Assembly (NCBI RefSeq): GCF_003116135.1
Contig: NZ_PDOA01000018.1
Span: 1 to 64,000, forward strand
From: Teichococcus aestuarii
Lineage (GTDB): Bacteria; Pseudomonadota; Alphaproteobacteria; Acetobacterales; Acetobacteraceae
Length of the DNA stretch: 64,000 bases
Direction: 5' to 3'
Notes under the pieces: model-generated
The model's input: only the letters and a program-made list of their open reading frames with translations
What the model was told of the DNA's origin: nothing
The model's database searches: none
Shown: piece after piece, positions 29,218 through 37,562 of the stretch
Position numbering within the stretch: the first letter of the stretch is position 1
Layout: every line of letters begins with the position of its first letter
Program-made: the position numbers and the translations under genes

Positions 29218-30597
29218 ATGACCCACTACTTCGCCCCCGCCGCCCTGCTGCCCACCGGCTGGGCGCGCGACGTGCGCATCGAGACCAATGGCGCCGGCAG
29301 CATCGCGACCGTCACGCCGGGGGGCGATCCGGCCGGAGCGGAACGCCTGCCGGGCGCCGTCATCCCCGGCCTGCCGAACCTGCATTCCCACGCCTTCCAG
29401 CGCGCCATGGCCGGCCATGCCGAGCGCCGCTCGCCCCCCGAGGCGCGCGATGCCGAGGGCGGCGAGGATTCCTTCTGGACCTGGCGGACGACGATGTACC
29501 GCTTCGTCGGCCGCTTCACGCCGGAGGATGCGGAAGCCGTGGCCGCGCAGCTCTACGCCGAATGCCTGGAATGGGGTTTCACGAGTCTCGCCGAGTTCCA
29601 CTACCTGCACCACCAGGCCGACGGCACGCCCTATGCCGAGCCGGCGGAGATGGCGCTGCGGCATCTGGCGGCGGCGCGCGCCACGGGCATCGGCATCACC
29701 CTGCTGCCGAGCCTCTACCGGCATGGCGGCATCTTCGGGAAGGACCCGGTGCCGGGGCAGCGCCGCTTCCTCAACGACCTCGACGGCTTCTGGCGCATCG
29801 TCGAGGGCATCCGCGGCGCCATCGCGGGCGATGCGCAGGCGGGGCTCGGCCTCGCGCCGCACTCGCTGCGCGCGGTGACGCCGGAGATGCTGCGCGAGGT
29901 CTCGCGCTTCGGCGGCCCCATCCACATCCACGCCGCCGAGCAACTGCGCGAGGTGGAGGAATGCCGCGCCGCCACCGGCGCCCGCCCCGTGGAATGGCTG
30001 CTGGAGAACATGCCGCTCGACGCGCGCTGGTGCCTGATCCACTGCACCCACATGACGGAGGCGGAAGCCGTGGGCCTCGCCCGCAGCGGCGCCGTGGCCG
30101 GGCTCTGCCCCAGCACCGAGGCCTCGCTGGGGGACGGCATCTTCGGCCTGCCCGCCTATCGCGCGGCGGGCGGGCGGCTTGGCTTCGGCACGGACAGCCA
30201 TGTCGGCACCTCGCCGCGCGACGAGATGCGGCAGCTGGAGACCAGCCAGCGCCTGGCGCAGCGCCGGCGCTCCGTGGCGACGGACGAGGCCCACCCCCAC
30301 CCGGCGCGCAACCTGCTGGAAGCGTCTCTCGCCGGCGGGGCGCAGGTGAGCGCGCGGGCCATCGCCGGCATCGCTCCCGGCCAGCGCTGCGACCTGGTGG
30401 CGCTGGACGACGAACACCCCGCCCTGTGCGGCCGGGAAGGGGATGAGCTGCTCGACGCCTGGGTGTTCAGCGGCCAGGGCAACCCGGTGCGGCAGGTGGT
30501 GGCCGGCGGGCGCGTGGTGGTGCGGGAGGGGCGGCACGTGGCGGCCGAACCCATCGCCGCCGCCTTCCGCGCCGCCATGCGGAGGCTTTCGGCATGA
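29218..30597 (+). CDS. hutF: Formimidoylglutamate deiminase HutF
   Basis: A 459-residue amidohydrolase removing ammonia from N-formimino-L-glutamate to give N-formylglutamate. This marks the five-step histidine pathway that ends with HutG; hutG is not in the window. Seen: LPNLHSHAFQRAMAGH (metal HxH), EFHYLHHQADGTPY, GLAPHSLRAV, HIHAAEQLREVEE, LIHCTHM and FGTDSHVGTSPRDEMRQLE. The ATG at 29218 has GAGAAGG nine bases upstream; an ATG at 29185 is a less likely start. It is divergent from hutC. Confidence 0.93.
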   Translation: MTHYFAPAALLPTGWARDVRIETNGAGSIATVTPGGDPAGAERLPGAVIPGLPNLHSHAFQRAMAGHAERRSPPEARDAEGGEDSFWTWRTTMYRFVGRFTPEDAEAVAAQLYAECLEWGFTSLAEFHYLHHQADGTPYAEPAEMALRHLAAARATGIGITLLPSLYRHGGIFGKDPVPGQRRFLNDLDGFWRIVEGIRGAIAGDAQAGLGLAPHSLRAVTPEMLREVSRFGGPIHIHAAEQLREVEECRAATGARPVEWLLENMPLDARWCLIHCTHMTEAEAVGLARSGAVAGLCPSTEASLGDGIFGLPAYRAAGGRLGFGTDSHVGTSPRDEMRQLETSQRLAQRRRSVATDEAHPHPARNLLEASLAGGAQVSARAIAGIAPGQRCDLVALDDEHPALCGREGDELLDAWVFSGQGNPVRQVVAGGRVVVREGRHVAAEPIAAAFRAAMRRLSA

Positions 30598-31436
30598 GCC
30601 CCGTCATCCGCCCCGCGGGCGCGGCGGAGATGCCGCTGCTGGTGGAATGGGCCGCCGCCGAGGGCTGGAACCCAGGCCTCGCCGACGCCGCCACCTTCCA
30701 CGCCGCCGATGCCGGGGGCTTCCTGCTGGCCGAGGTGGCGGGCCTGCCCGTCGCCTGCCTCTCCGCCGTGCGGCAGGGGGAGGAGCATGGCTTCATCGGC
30801 TTCTACATCGTCCGCCCGGATTGGCGCGGAAAGGGGCTTGGCCTGGCCTTGTGGCGGGCGGGGATGGCGCGGCTGGAGGGGCGCGTGGTGGGGCTGGACG
30901 GCGTGGTGGCGCAGCAAGCGAATTACGCGCGCTCCGGCTTCGCCCTGGCGTGGCGCAATGTCCGCTTTGGGGCCGCGGCGCCGCGCGCCGTCGGTGGGGT
31001 GGAGGGGGAGGTGGTGCCGGCGGCCTCGGTGCCCTTCGCCGCGCTCGCGGCGCTGGATGCGCGGGTGTTCCCGGCGCCGCGCGAGGCGCTGCTGCGCGCC
31101 TGGCTCACGGCGCCCGGGCACCGCGCCCTGGCGGTGCGGGACGGGGCGGGGGCGGTGCGCGGCTTCGGCGTGCTGCGCCCCTGCCGGGAGGGCGCCAAGA
31201 TCGGCCCCCTGACGGCCACCGGGGCGCCCTTCGCGCGCGCCCTGTTCAACGCGCTGGCCGAGGGTGCCCCCGGCCCGGTGTTCCTGGACCTGCCCGAGCC
31301 GAACGCCGCCGCCCTGGCCCTGGCCGGGGAGGCCGGCATGGCGCCCGTCTTCGAGACCGCGCGCATGTATCGCGGCCCCGCGCCCGCCCTGCCGCTGGAC
31401 GAGATCTTTGGCCTGATGAGCTTCGAGCTCGGCTGA
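30594..31436 (+). CDS. GNAT-family acetyltransferase, two-domain
   Basis: A 280-residue protein. The N-terminal GNAT domain (about residues 1-130) contains GFYIVRPDWRGKGLGLALWR, the acetyl-CoA loop, and VAQQANYARSGFALAWR. The C-terminal half (ALAVRDGAGAVRGFGVLRPC, IGPLTATGAPFARALFNAL) resembles the second, often degenerate GNAT-like domain of the YitH/HolE type. The start overlaps the hutF stop by ATGA, so it should be induced with histidine catabolism. The substrate is unknown; any link to histidine breakdown is inferred from position only. Confidence 0.8.
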   Translation: MSPVIRPAGAAEMPLLVEWAAAEGWNPGLADAATFHAADAGGFLLAEVAGLPVACLSAVRQGEEHGFIGFYIVRPDWRGKGLGLALWRAGMARLEGRVVGLDGVVAQQANYARSGFALAWRNVRFGAAAPRAVGGVEGEVVPAASVPFAALAALDARVFPAPREALLRAWLTAPGHRALAVRDGAGAVRGFGVLRPCREGAKIGPLTATGAPFARALFNALAEGAPGPVFLDLPEPNAAALALAGEAGMAPVFETARMYRGPAPALPLDEIFGLMSFELG

Positions 31437-31457
31437 CTGGCAGAAAAAAGAAGGGGT

Positions 31458-31477
31458 CCGGGGAATTCCTTCCCCGG
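31458..31477. terminator. Bidirectional terminator hairpin
   Basis: CCGGGGAA (31458-31465) pairs with TTCCCCGG (31470-31477) over TTCC. An A-rich tract lies before it and CTTTTC after it, so it can end both the hutF-GNAT transcript and the M19 dipeptidase transcript. The GGGGTCCGGGG left side resembles the other double-hairpin elements. Confidence 0.6.
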
Positions 31478-31487
31478 CCTGCCTTTT

Positions 31488-32513
31488 CTACCCGGCCGCC
31501 GCCACCGCCTCCGCCGCCCGCATCACGCGCAGGAAATTGCCCGACCAGAGCAGCCCGACGGATTCGGCATCATAGCCCCGGCGCAACAGCTCGGCGGTGA
31601 GGTTGGCGCTGTCGGCCGCATTCATCCAGCCTTCGACGCCGCCGCCGCCATCGAAGTCGGAGGAGAGGCCGACATGGGAGATGCCGATGCGCTGCACCGC
31701 GTAGTCCACATGGTCGGCGATGTCGGCCACGCGGGCGCGCACCTTGCCGTCCGCGCCCGGGCTGCGCAGGAAGCCCGGCACGGCGGTGATCTGCATCAGC
31801 CCGCCGGTGGCGCGCAGCGCGTCCATCTGCTGGTCGTCGAGGTTGCGCGGATGGTCGCGGAGCGCGCGGACGCAGGTGTGGGTGGCCACCACCGGCGCGC
31901 GGGAGATCTCCACCGCCTGCAGCATCGCGCTCTTGGCGACATGCGAGACATCGACGAGCAGGCCGAGCGCGTTCATCTCCGCCACCGCCGCGCGCCCCAG
32001 CGTGGAGAGGCCGCCATGCAGCACCGGCCCATCGCCGAGGTCGGGGCGGGGGATCGCGGAATCGGCCAGCAGGTTATGGCCATTATGCGTCAGCGTCACG
32101 TAGCAGGCGCCGAGGCCGCGCCACAGCGCCAGGCGGGAGAGATCCTCGCCCATGGCGTAGCCATTCTCCACCGCCAGCAGCACGCCGAAGCCGCCGCTGC
32201 CCCGCAGCGCCTCCAGCTCCGCGGCGCGGCTGACGATGCGGCGGTCCTCGCCGCTGGCGGTGGCGCGGATGGCGCGCAGCATCGCCTCGCAACGCTCGGC
32301 GGCGGCGGCGTGGCCCTCCGGCGTGCGCGGCCCCTGCGGCAGGTAGGCGGCGAACACCACGGCGCGCAGCCCGCCGGCGCGCATCTTCGGGAAGTCCACG
32401 CAGCGCGCCGTCTCGCCGCGCGGGTCGGGCGTCTGCGGCCAGGGGATGTCCACATGGGTGTCGAGCGTCAGGGTCGCGGCGTGGACGGCGCTGGCGGTCT
32501 GGATGTCGGTCAT
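31488..32513 (-). CDS. M19 membrane-dipeptidase family protein
   Basis: A 341-residue zinc dipeptidase of the renal dipeptidase family. Ligands seen are DTHVDIPW (HxD), VENGYAMGED (bridging Glu), VDVSHVAKSAML (His), VATHTCVRAL (His) and SSDFDGGGGVEGW (Asp). No signal peptide is apparent at the chosen ATG (MTDIQTASAVHAATLTLDTH), so a cytosolic location is likely. Family members split dipeptides, including some with D-residues. It is downstream of the C39-like gene and a peptide-type binding protein, fitting peptide use. Confidence 0.9.
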   Translation of the reverse strand: MTDIQTASAVHAATLTLDTHVDIPWPQTPDPRGETARCVDFPKMRAGGLRAVVFAAYLPQGPRTPEGHAAAAERCEAMLRAIRATASGEDRRIVSRAAELEALRGSGGFGVLLAVENGYAMGEDLSRLALWRGLGACYVTLTHNGHNLLADSAIPRPDLGDGPVLHGGLSTLGRAAVAEMNALGLLVDVSHVAKSAMLQAVEISRAPVVATHTCVRALRDHPRNLDDQQMDALRATGGLMQITAVPGFLRSPGADGKVRARVADIADHVDYAVQRIGISHVGLSSDFDGGGGVEGWMNAADSANLTAELLRRGYDAESVGLLWSGNFLRVMRAAEAVAAAG

Positions 32514-32568
32514 GTCTCGTCCTGCGGCGGTGGCGGTCGCGGGAGTCTCGGGCGGGGCCGCGCGGCCG

Positions 32569-32715
32569 TCAATCGCCAGCGCCACCGCCGGGCGGGGTGA
32601 GCAGCACGGCGGCGCGGTAGGGCGGCTCCCCGAACCAGGCCATGCGCTCCAGCGCCTCGGCGCGGATGGGCAGGTTGGCGGCATCCGCCGCCGTCTCGCC
32701 GCGCGGCGGATCGGG
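32569..32715 (-). pseudogene. Detached C-terminal tail of the C39-like gene
   Basis: Directly after the TGA at 32716-32718, the same frame stays open for 48 codons and reads GETAADAANLPIRAEALERM and then AWFGEPPYRAAVLL before the next TGA at 32569-32571. This looks like the normal end of C39-like proteins, where a His/Asn-Asp-Pro-Trp stretch is followed by an 'ADaaNLPI...fermA.fG..r.RAAVLL' tail. A TGG-to-TGA change at the expected Trp would explain it. There is no start codon or ribosome site of its own. Confidence 0.6.
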
Positions 32716-33591
32716 TCAGGGGTCGTTCACCAGGAACCAGCCATCCCGTGCCTGGTGCAGCAGGATCCAGTGCGGCGCATGCCGGCCATGGGTCGGGTGC
32801 TGGTCGATCAGCAGCAGCACGAGACCGCCCGCGCCGAGATGCGCGGCCAGCGGGGCGATGGCGAAGTCGCCGAGGGTGACGGGAATGCCGGCCGCGGCGC
32901 TCTGCGCCCGCAACTCCGATTGCGCGAACTCGATCAGCTCGCGCTTCTGCGCCGTGTCGGCGCGCTCGGTCAGCAGTGCGCGGTCGGTGGTGGCGAGGAT
33001 GCGGGCGCCGAAGCCGCGCGCCCGGGCCGCCAGCGCCAGCCCGTGCGGGTCGCAGCCGCCGGGGCCGGCGAGGCTGACGATGGTGATGGCCTCGCGCCAG
33101 AGGGCGATCTCCTCGCTCCGCGTGGGCGCGCGGCCGGCGAGGGCCTGGAAGCCCATCAGCAGCGAGGCGGGGCCGCAGGTGAAGGGGGTGGTCTGCGCGT
33201 AGAGCGGCAGGGCACGGCGCGGCGCGTCATTGCCGAGCCAGCGTTCGGCATAGGGTGCCGCGAGCGGCGCGAGGCCCAGCTGGCGCAGCCCGGCGGGGTC
33301 GAGCCACGGCGCATCCTCCGGCGCGGCACGCAGGGCGAGCAGCCCGGCCTCCCGCGCCGCCGCCTCCAGCCGCGCGGCGAGCGCCCGGGCGGTGGCCTCC
33401 GCATCCGCCGCGCCGGGCGAGATCCAGAAGGCCGCCACGCGCAGCACCAGTCCGGTGGGCCGGCGCAGGGCCAGCGCCACGCCCTCCGCCCCCTCCCGCA
33501 GCAGCAGTGCGCCCTCGAAGCCGGAGAGCGTGTCGAGGCGCGCGCGCAGCGCCTCGGGCAGAGCGGTGTCGAGGGTGGCGGCGTCGGCAAT
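32716..33591 (-). CDS. C39-like cysteine peptidase fold protein, ends early at TGA
   Basis: A 291-residue product if initiated at an ATT (33589-33591), which has GAGGAG seven bases upstream; the first conventional start is a GTG at 33480. The first 85 residues are a divergent domain (LDTLSGFEGALLLREG, GLVLRVAAFWISPGAA). A C39-like domain follows: YAQTTPFTCGPASLLMGF (Cys about 139), AGPGGCDPHGLALAARARGF, HAPHWILLHQ (His) and FLVNDP (Asp). The frame stops right after NDP, and the expected tail lies beyond the TGA. It is 15 bases after the binding-protein gene. Peptidase activity is unproven in this family. Confidence 0.7.
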   Translation of the reverse strand: MADAATLDTALPEALRARLDTLSGFEGALLLREGAEGVALALRRPTGLVLRVAAFWISPGAADAEATARALAARLEAAAREAGLLALRAAPEDAPWLDPAGLRQLGLAPLAAPYAERWLGNDAPRRALPLYAQTTPFTCGPASLLMGFQALAGRAPTRSEEIALWREAITIVSLAGPGGCDPHGLALAARARGFGARILATTDRALLTERADTAQKRELIEFAQSELRAQSAAAGIPVTLGDFAIAPLAAHLGAGGLVLLLIDQHPTHGRHAPHWILLHQARDGWFLVNDP

Positions 33592-33606
33592 GGCGGCTCT
33601 CCTCTC

Positions 33607-35181
33607 TCAGGCGGCTTTCTCGAGGTTCCAGAACAGCGCGATCGGGCTGGGCACGAAGCCCGAGAGCCTGGTGCTGTAGGCCTGCGGCGTGAAGTACTGG
33701 CCGAGCGGCAGGAAGGGCGGCTCCTCGAAGGCGATGGCCTGCATCTCGCGGGTGATGCGCTGCTGCGCGGCGGCATCCGCCGCGTCGAACCAGGCGTCGC
33801 GCAGCGCCTCCAGGCGCGGGTTGGGACGGGTGCCGTAGAGATGCAGGTGGCTGCCGGGGTTGGAGACCCACAGCCCCGCCCAGCCGGTGCAGTAGCAGTG
33901 CCAGTTGGCGCGCTCGGCGGCGCCGGCGGCATTGGCGCGGCTGATCAGCGTGCCCCAGTCGACGCTCTGGTAATCGACGTTCAGCCCGATCTCGCGCAGC
34001 ATCTGCTGCGCCACGGGCGACATGGCGGCGGCGGAGCTGATGTCGGTGGCGGCCATCTGGATGATGGTCTCGCCCTGGTAGCCCGCCGCCTTCACCGCCT
34101 GCCGCGCGCGCTCGATGCTGCGCTCGCCGGTGACGGCCTCCAGCCCCACATCGCTGGCGGCGGGAGAGCCGGGCAGGAAGGCGCCGACGCCGGTGCGGTA
34201 GAGGGAGGGATCGCCGCCCACCAGGGACTGCATGTAGTCCACCTGCCGCAGCGCCGGGAACAGGGCGCGGCGCATCGCCGGGTTGTCGAAGGGCGGCACG
34301 CTGTCGTTCAGCCGCAGCTCGGCCCAGACGCCGATCGGGTCGATGGTCTTCACCTCCAGCCCCCGCCGGCCGCGCAGCAGGGGCAGCAGGTCGGCCAGGG
34401 GGCGCTCCAGCCAGTCCACCTCGCCCGTCTGCAGGGCGGAGATGGCGGTGGACGGATCGGGCATGATGCGCCACTCGATCCGGTCGAGCTTCGCCACCTT
34501 GCCGCCGGCCCACATGTCCGGCCGCTCGTCGCGCGGCACATAGGCCTCGTTGCGGGTGAAGACGACGGAGGCGCCGGAGACCCATTCCTCGCGGCGGAAG
34601 ACGAAGGGGCCGCTGCCGGTGAAGTCGGCGACGGTGGTGGTGGCCGGCGTCTGCGCCACGCGCTCGGGCATGATGTAGCAGGCGGTGGCGCCGAGGCCGT
34701 AGAGCAGCTGGTTGTAGGGCTGCTTCAGCCGGATCTCGAATTCCGTGTCGCTGGTGGCGCGCATCTCCTCCAGCTGCGCGGCGAGGCGCTTGCCGAACAG
34801 GTCGCGCTGCGACCAGCGGTTGATCGAGGCGACGCAGTCGGCGGCGCGCACCGGCTCGCCGTCGTGGAAGCGCAGGCCCGCGCGCAGGCGGAACCGCCAG
34901 CGCAGGCGGTCCTCGGAAAGCTCGTGGCCCTGCGCCATCTGCGGGCGCGGCTGCAGCTTGCTGTCCAGCCCGTAGAGCTGGTCCCAGATGGCGTGCGCGG
35001 CGTTCAGCGAGATGAGGGTGCTGGATTGCAGCGCGTCGGGGGTCTGGAGGTTGGTGTGCGGCACGAAGCGCAGCGTGCGCGCCGCCGACTGCGCCAGGGC
35101 CGGGCGGCCCAGCATGCCGGCGGTGGCGAGCCCGGCGCCCAGTTGCAGGGCGGCACGGCGGGGGAAGGCGAAGGTGGTCAT
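33607..35181 (-). CDS. Peptide-type ABC transporter substrate-binding protein (family 5)
   Basis: A 524-residue periplasmic solute-binding protein of the SBP_bac_5 (OppA/DppA) family. The N-terminus FPRRAALQLGAGLATAGMLG is a Tat-like signal with a cleavage site near ALA-QS. Seen: LRWRFRLRAGLRFHDGEPV and RAADCVASINRW (family signature), TGSGPFVFRREEWV, and WHCYCTGWAGLWVSNPGSHL near the C-terminus. No permease or ATPase adjoins it. The two ATPases at the right edge are about 27 kb away. The ribosome site GAGGGAGAG is good. Ligand unknown; neighbouring peptidases suggest peptides. Confidence 0.9.
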   Translation of the reverse strand: MTTFAFPRRAALQLGAGLATAGMLGRPALAQSAARTLRFVPHTNLQTPDALQSSTLISLNAAHAIWDQLYGLDSKLQPRPQMAQGHELSEDRLRWRFRLRAGLRFHDGEPVRAADCVASINRWSQRDLFGKRLAAQLEEMRATSDTEFEIRLKQPYNQLLYGLGATACYIMPERVAQTPATTTVADFTGSGPFVFRREEWVSGASVVFTRNEAYVPRDERPDMWAGGKVAKLDRIEWRIMPDPSTAISALQTGEVDWLERPLADLLPLLRGRRGLEVKTIDPIGVWAELRLNDSVPPFDNPAMRRALFPALRQVDYMQSLVGGDPSLYRTGVGAFLPGSPAASDVGLEAVTGERSIERARQAVKAAGYQGETIIQMAATDISSAAAMSPVAQQMLREIGLNVDYQSVDWGTLISRANAAGAAERANWHCYCTGWAGLWVSNPGSHLHLYGTRPNPRLEALRDAWFDAADAAAQQRITREMQAIAFEEPPFLPLGQYFTPQAYSTRLSGFVPSPIALFWNLEKAA

Positions 35182-35284
35182 GCGGTCTCTCCCTCGGCTG
35201 TCGGCTGGCGAGCCTGGGCGCGCGGGAAGGGCGGGGCAAGCGGCGAGCGGCGCCGCTCCCCCTTTCCTGATGGCGGTGGTTGCC

Positions 35285-36376
35285 TCAGCCGGCGCGCAGC
35301 GCGGCGGTGACGCGGGCCGTCATCTCCGGCAGCGCCGCCGGGTCGAGCCAGCGGAAGGTGGCGACGAGGCCGTTCTCGGGGTCGATCCAGATGTAGTTGC
35401 CGCCCGCGCCCTGGGCGAAGAAGCTGGCGCGGCTGGCGCCCGGGTAGCGGCCCTGGCCGTTCAGCCACCAGAGCAGGCCGTAATCGGCGTTCAGCCGGCA
35501 GGGGGTGGTGCAGGCGGCCACCCAGCCCTCGGGCAGCACGCGGCGGCCTTCCCACACGCCGTCGCCCAGCATCAGCAGGCCGATGCGCGCCTGGTCCTCG
35601 GCATGGGTGAAGACGCCGCCGCCCCAGTGCCCGCCGCCCGAGACGGACTGGATGCGCCGGCCGTCGATCTCGACGAAGCTGGTGCGGTAGCCTTCCCAGC
35701 GCCCATCCGTGCTGCCGCCGATCGGCGCCATGATGCGCTCGGCGAAGACCTCCGGCAGCGGGCGGCGGAAGCGGTGGAGCAGGGCGAGGGAGAGGGCGTT
35801 CACCCGGACGTCGTTGTATTCCCAGTAGGTGCCGGGGGTCTTCAGCGGGCGCTCATGGCCCTTGGGGCCGCTGCCCTCGCGCTTCAGGTCGCGCCCGCGG
35901 TCGATGCGGTCGGCCTTGCCGAACAGGGTGCCTTCCCACTCGCTGGTCTGGTCCAGCAGCATCCGCCAGGTGATGGCGCCGTTGTGCGGCCCGGCGAAGG
36001 CCGGGTCGTCCACGCTGGCGGAGACGCGGGAATCGAGGCTGTCGATCAGCCCGTCGCCGAGCGCCAGGCCGGCCAGCAGCGCCAGGTAGCTCTTGGCCAC
36101 GCTGAAGGTCATGTCCACCTGCCGCGTGTCGCCCCAATGCGCGACGAGCCTGCCATGGCGCAGGACCAGCCCGTTCGGCGCGCCGCGCGGCGCGGTGTTG
36201 CCCAGCACCTCGTTGTCCGGCGCCGGCTCGAAATAGCCGGATTCCAGATGCGCCAGGATGTCGCGCGGGAAGGGGCTCTCATGCGCCTGGGCGAAGGCCA
36301 CGGCCTCGGCCAGGGCGGCGGGGTCGAACCCGGCCTGGGCCGGGTCCTGGGCGGGGAAGGGGGTGTGCGATTCCAT
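35285..36376 (-). CDS. Serine hydrolase of the beta-lactamase/PBP-C family
   Basis: A 363-residue class C-like serine hydrolase. Catalytic elements seen: MTFSVAKSYLALL (SxxK), TYWEYNDVRVNALSLAL (YxN) and SVSGGGHWGGGVF (HxG in place of KTG). DQTSEWEGTLFGK and LLWWLNGQGRYPGASR fit the esterase/beta-lactamase-related group rather than true beta-lactamases. No signal peptide is seen at the ATG at 36376, so it may be cytosolic. Its role could be an esterase or D-aminopeptidase. It precedes the binding-protein gene by 103 bases on the same strand. Confidence 0.85.
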   Translation of the reverse strand: MESHTPFPAQDPAQAGFDPAALAEAVAFAQAHESPFPRDILAHLESGYFEPAPDNEVLGNTAPRGAPNGLVLRHGRLVAHWGDTRQVDMTFSVAKSYLALLAGLALGDGLIDSLDSRVSASVDDPAFAGPHNGAITWRMLLDQTSEWEGTLFGKADRIDRGRDLKREGSGPKGHERPLKTPGTYWEYNDVRVNALSLALLHRFRRPLPEVFAERIMAPIGGSTDGRWEGYRTSFVEIDGRRIQSVSGGGHWGGGVFTHAEDQARIGLLMLGDGVWEGRRVLPEGWVAACTTPCRLNADYGLLWWLNGQGRYPGASRASFFAQGAGGNYIWIDPENGLVATFRWLDPAALPEMTARVTAALRAG

Positions 36377-36482
36377 GGCCGCGACGGTGGCCCCGCCCCG
36401 TGCGGCGCGCAAGCGGCCGGGGATGCGCGGAGCGCTCCGCGACCCCATCTCCGTGCTCGACATCCCAAGCAAGGAGAACCCC

Positions 36483-37040
36483 ATGCCTGAGAATGCCCCG
36501 CAGGAGACCGCCATCCTGGGTGGCGGCTGCTTCTGGTGCATCGACGCCGCCTACCGCGACCTGGCCGGCGTGACCGAGGTGGTCTCCGGCTATGCCGGCG
36601 GCCATGCCGAGAACCCGACCTACGAGCAGGTCTGCGGCAAGCGCACCGGCCATGCCGAGGTGGTGAAGGTGGTGTTCGACCCCGCCGCCATCTCCTACGC
36701 CGACATCCTGCGCATCTTCTTCACCCTGCACGACCCGACGACGAAGGACCGGCAGGGCGCCGATGTCGGCCCGCAATACCGCAGCATCATCCTCACCACC
36801 TCCGAGGCACAGGCCGCGACGGCGCGGCAGGTGATGGCGGAGATCGAGGCCGCGGCGCTGTGGCCGGCGCCGCTGGTGACGGAGCTGGAGCCCGCCGGCA
36901 CCTTCTGGCCGGCCGAGCCGGAGCACCAGGACTATTTCGCCCGCAACCCGTGGAGTGGCTACTGCCGGATGGTGGTGGCGCCGAAGGTGGCCAAGTTCCG
37001 CAAGAGCTTCGCCGGCCGGCTGAAGACGCGCGCCGCCTGA
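36483..37040 (+). CDS. msrA: Peptide-methionine (S)-S-oxide reductase MsrA
   Basis: A 185-residue enzyme repairing methionine S-sulfoxide. GGGCFWCIDAAYRDLAGV holds the catalytic Cys16 and the nearby Cys19, and GYAGGHAENPTYEQVC, GHAEVVKVVFDP and AEPEHQDYF complete the family pattern. The start at 36483 has AAGGAG ten bases upstream. It is monofunctional with no MsrB fusion. It is divergent from the serine hydrolase and closely followed by a tRNA gene on the other strand. Confidence 0.96.
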   Translation: MPENAPQETAILGGGCFWCIDAAYRDLAGVTEVVSGYAGGHAENPTYEQVCGKRTGHAEVVKVVFDPAAISYADILRIFFTLHDPTTKDRQGADVGPQYRSIILTTSEAQAATARQVMAEIEAAALWPAPLVTELEPAGTFWPAEPEHQDYFARNPWSGYCRMVVAPKVAKFRKSFAGRLKTRAA

Positions 37041-37163
37041 ACCGGCCCGCGCCGCGCGGCGAAACACCGGCCCCGCCCGCGCAAGCGCGGCGGGGCTTCT
37101 TCTTGCCTGTTGCCGTCAGCGGAATTTCGGAAGGCCCGGAGGCTGGTTCGGCCAGGACGGCCG

Positions 37164-37254
37164 TGGCGGATGGGGTGGGATTCGAACCCACGATACCCTT
37201 TTGAGGTATACACACTTTCCAGGCGTGCGCCTTCGACCGCTCGGCCACCCATCC
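37164..37254 (-). tRNA. tRNA-Ser (GGA anticodon)
   Basis: The minus strand from 37254 to 37164 folds as a class II tRNA. The acceptor stem is GGATGGG with CCCATCC, the anticodon loop is CTGGAAA (anticodon GGA), a long variable arm follows, and the T loop is GGGTTCGAATCCC. The discriminator is G and CCA is encoded. The length of 91 bases with the long variable arm identifies serine. It reads codons UCC and UCU. Confidence 0.95.
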
Positions 37255-37562
37255 AGCGCAGGGCGGCGGTATAGCAGGCTTTCCAGGCCGGGCAAGGGCC
37301 AAGATGCGGTTTTCGACGCCGGGCGGATTGTGACAGAAGATTTTCCGAGCCCTGACCCTGTCCACGGGGGGCATTTGCGGAGCGGGAGGGGGGCGGCGCG
37401 GCGAGATACGCGCTGAACGCGGGAACGACCCGCGTTTTTTTCGGCCTCAAAGTCCCGATTTCTGTTGCGGGGAGGACCCCCCATGCCCCATATGCCGCCT
37501 CGTTGACCTGATCGATCCACGATCACCCTGGTCATCTTCTGGTGGGAAGGAGCCCTCAAACC
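37255..37562. other. Leader region of speD
   Basis: About 308 bases with no convincing gene. It contains an intrinsic-type terminator at 37417-37441 pointing toward speD, then a smaller GGGG/CCCC hairpin around 37471-37486, and a TTGACC at 37503-37508 without a matching -10. The promoter of speD is either after the terminator or before it, in which case the terminator would be an attenuator. Confidence 0.55.
37417..37441 (+). terminator. Intrinsic terminator upstream of speD
   Basis: ACGCGGG (37417-37423) pairs with CCCGCGT (37429-37435) over a five-base loop and is followed by an unbroken T run to 37441. This is the best-formed intrinsic terminator in the window. The nearest plus-strand gene upstream, msrA, ends almost 380 bases earlier, so it may belong to the speD leader or to an unannotated small RNA. 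Confidence 0.8.

Noticed and set aside
37255-37416. Known SAM riboswitch in the speD leader
   Set aside because: I could not recognise the conserved core of any SAM riboswitch class by eye. Only the terminator hairpin is clear.
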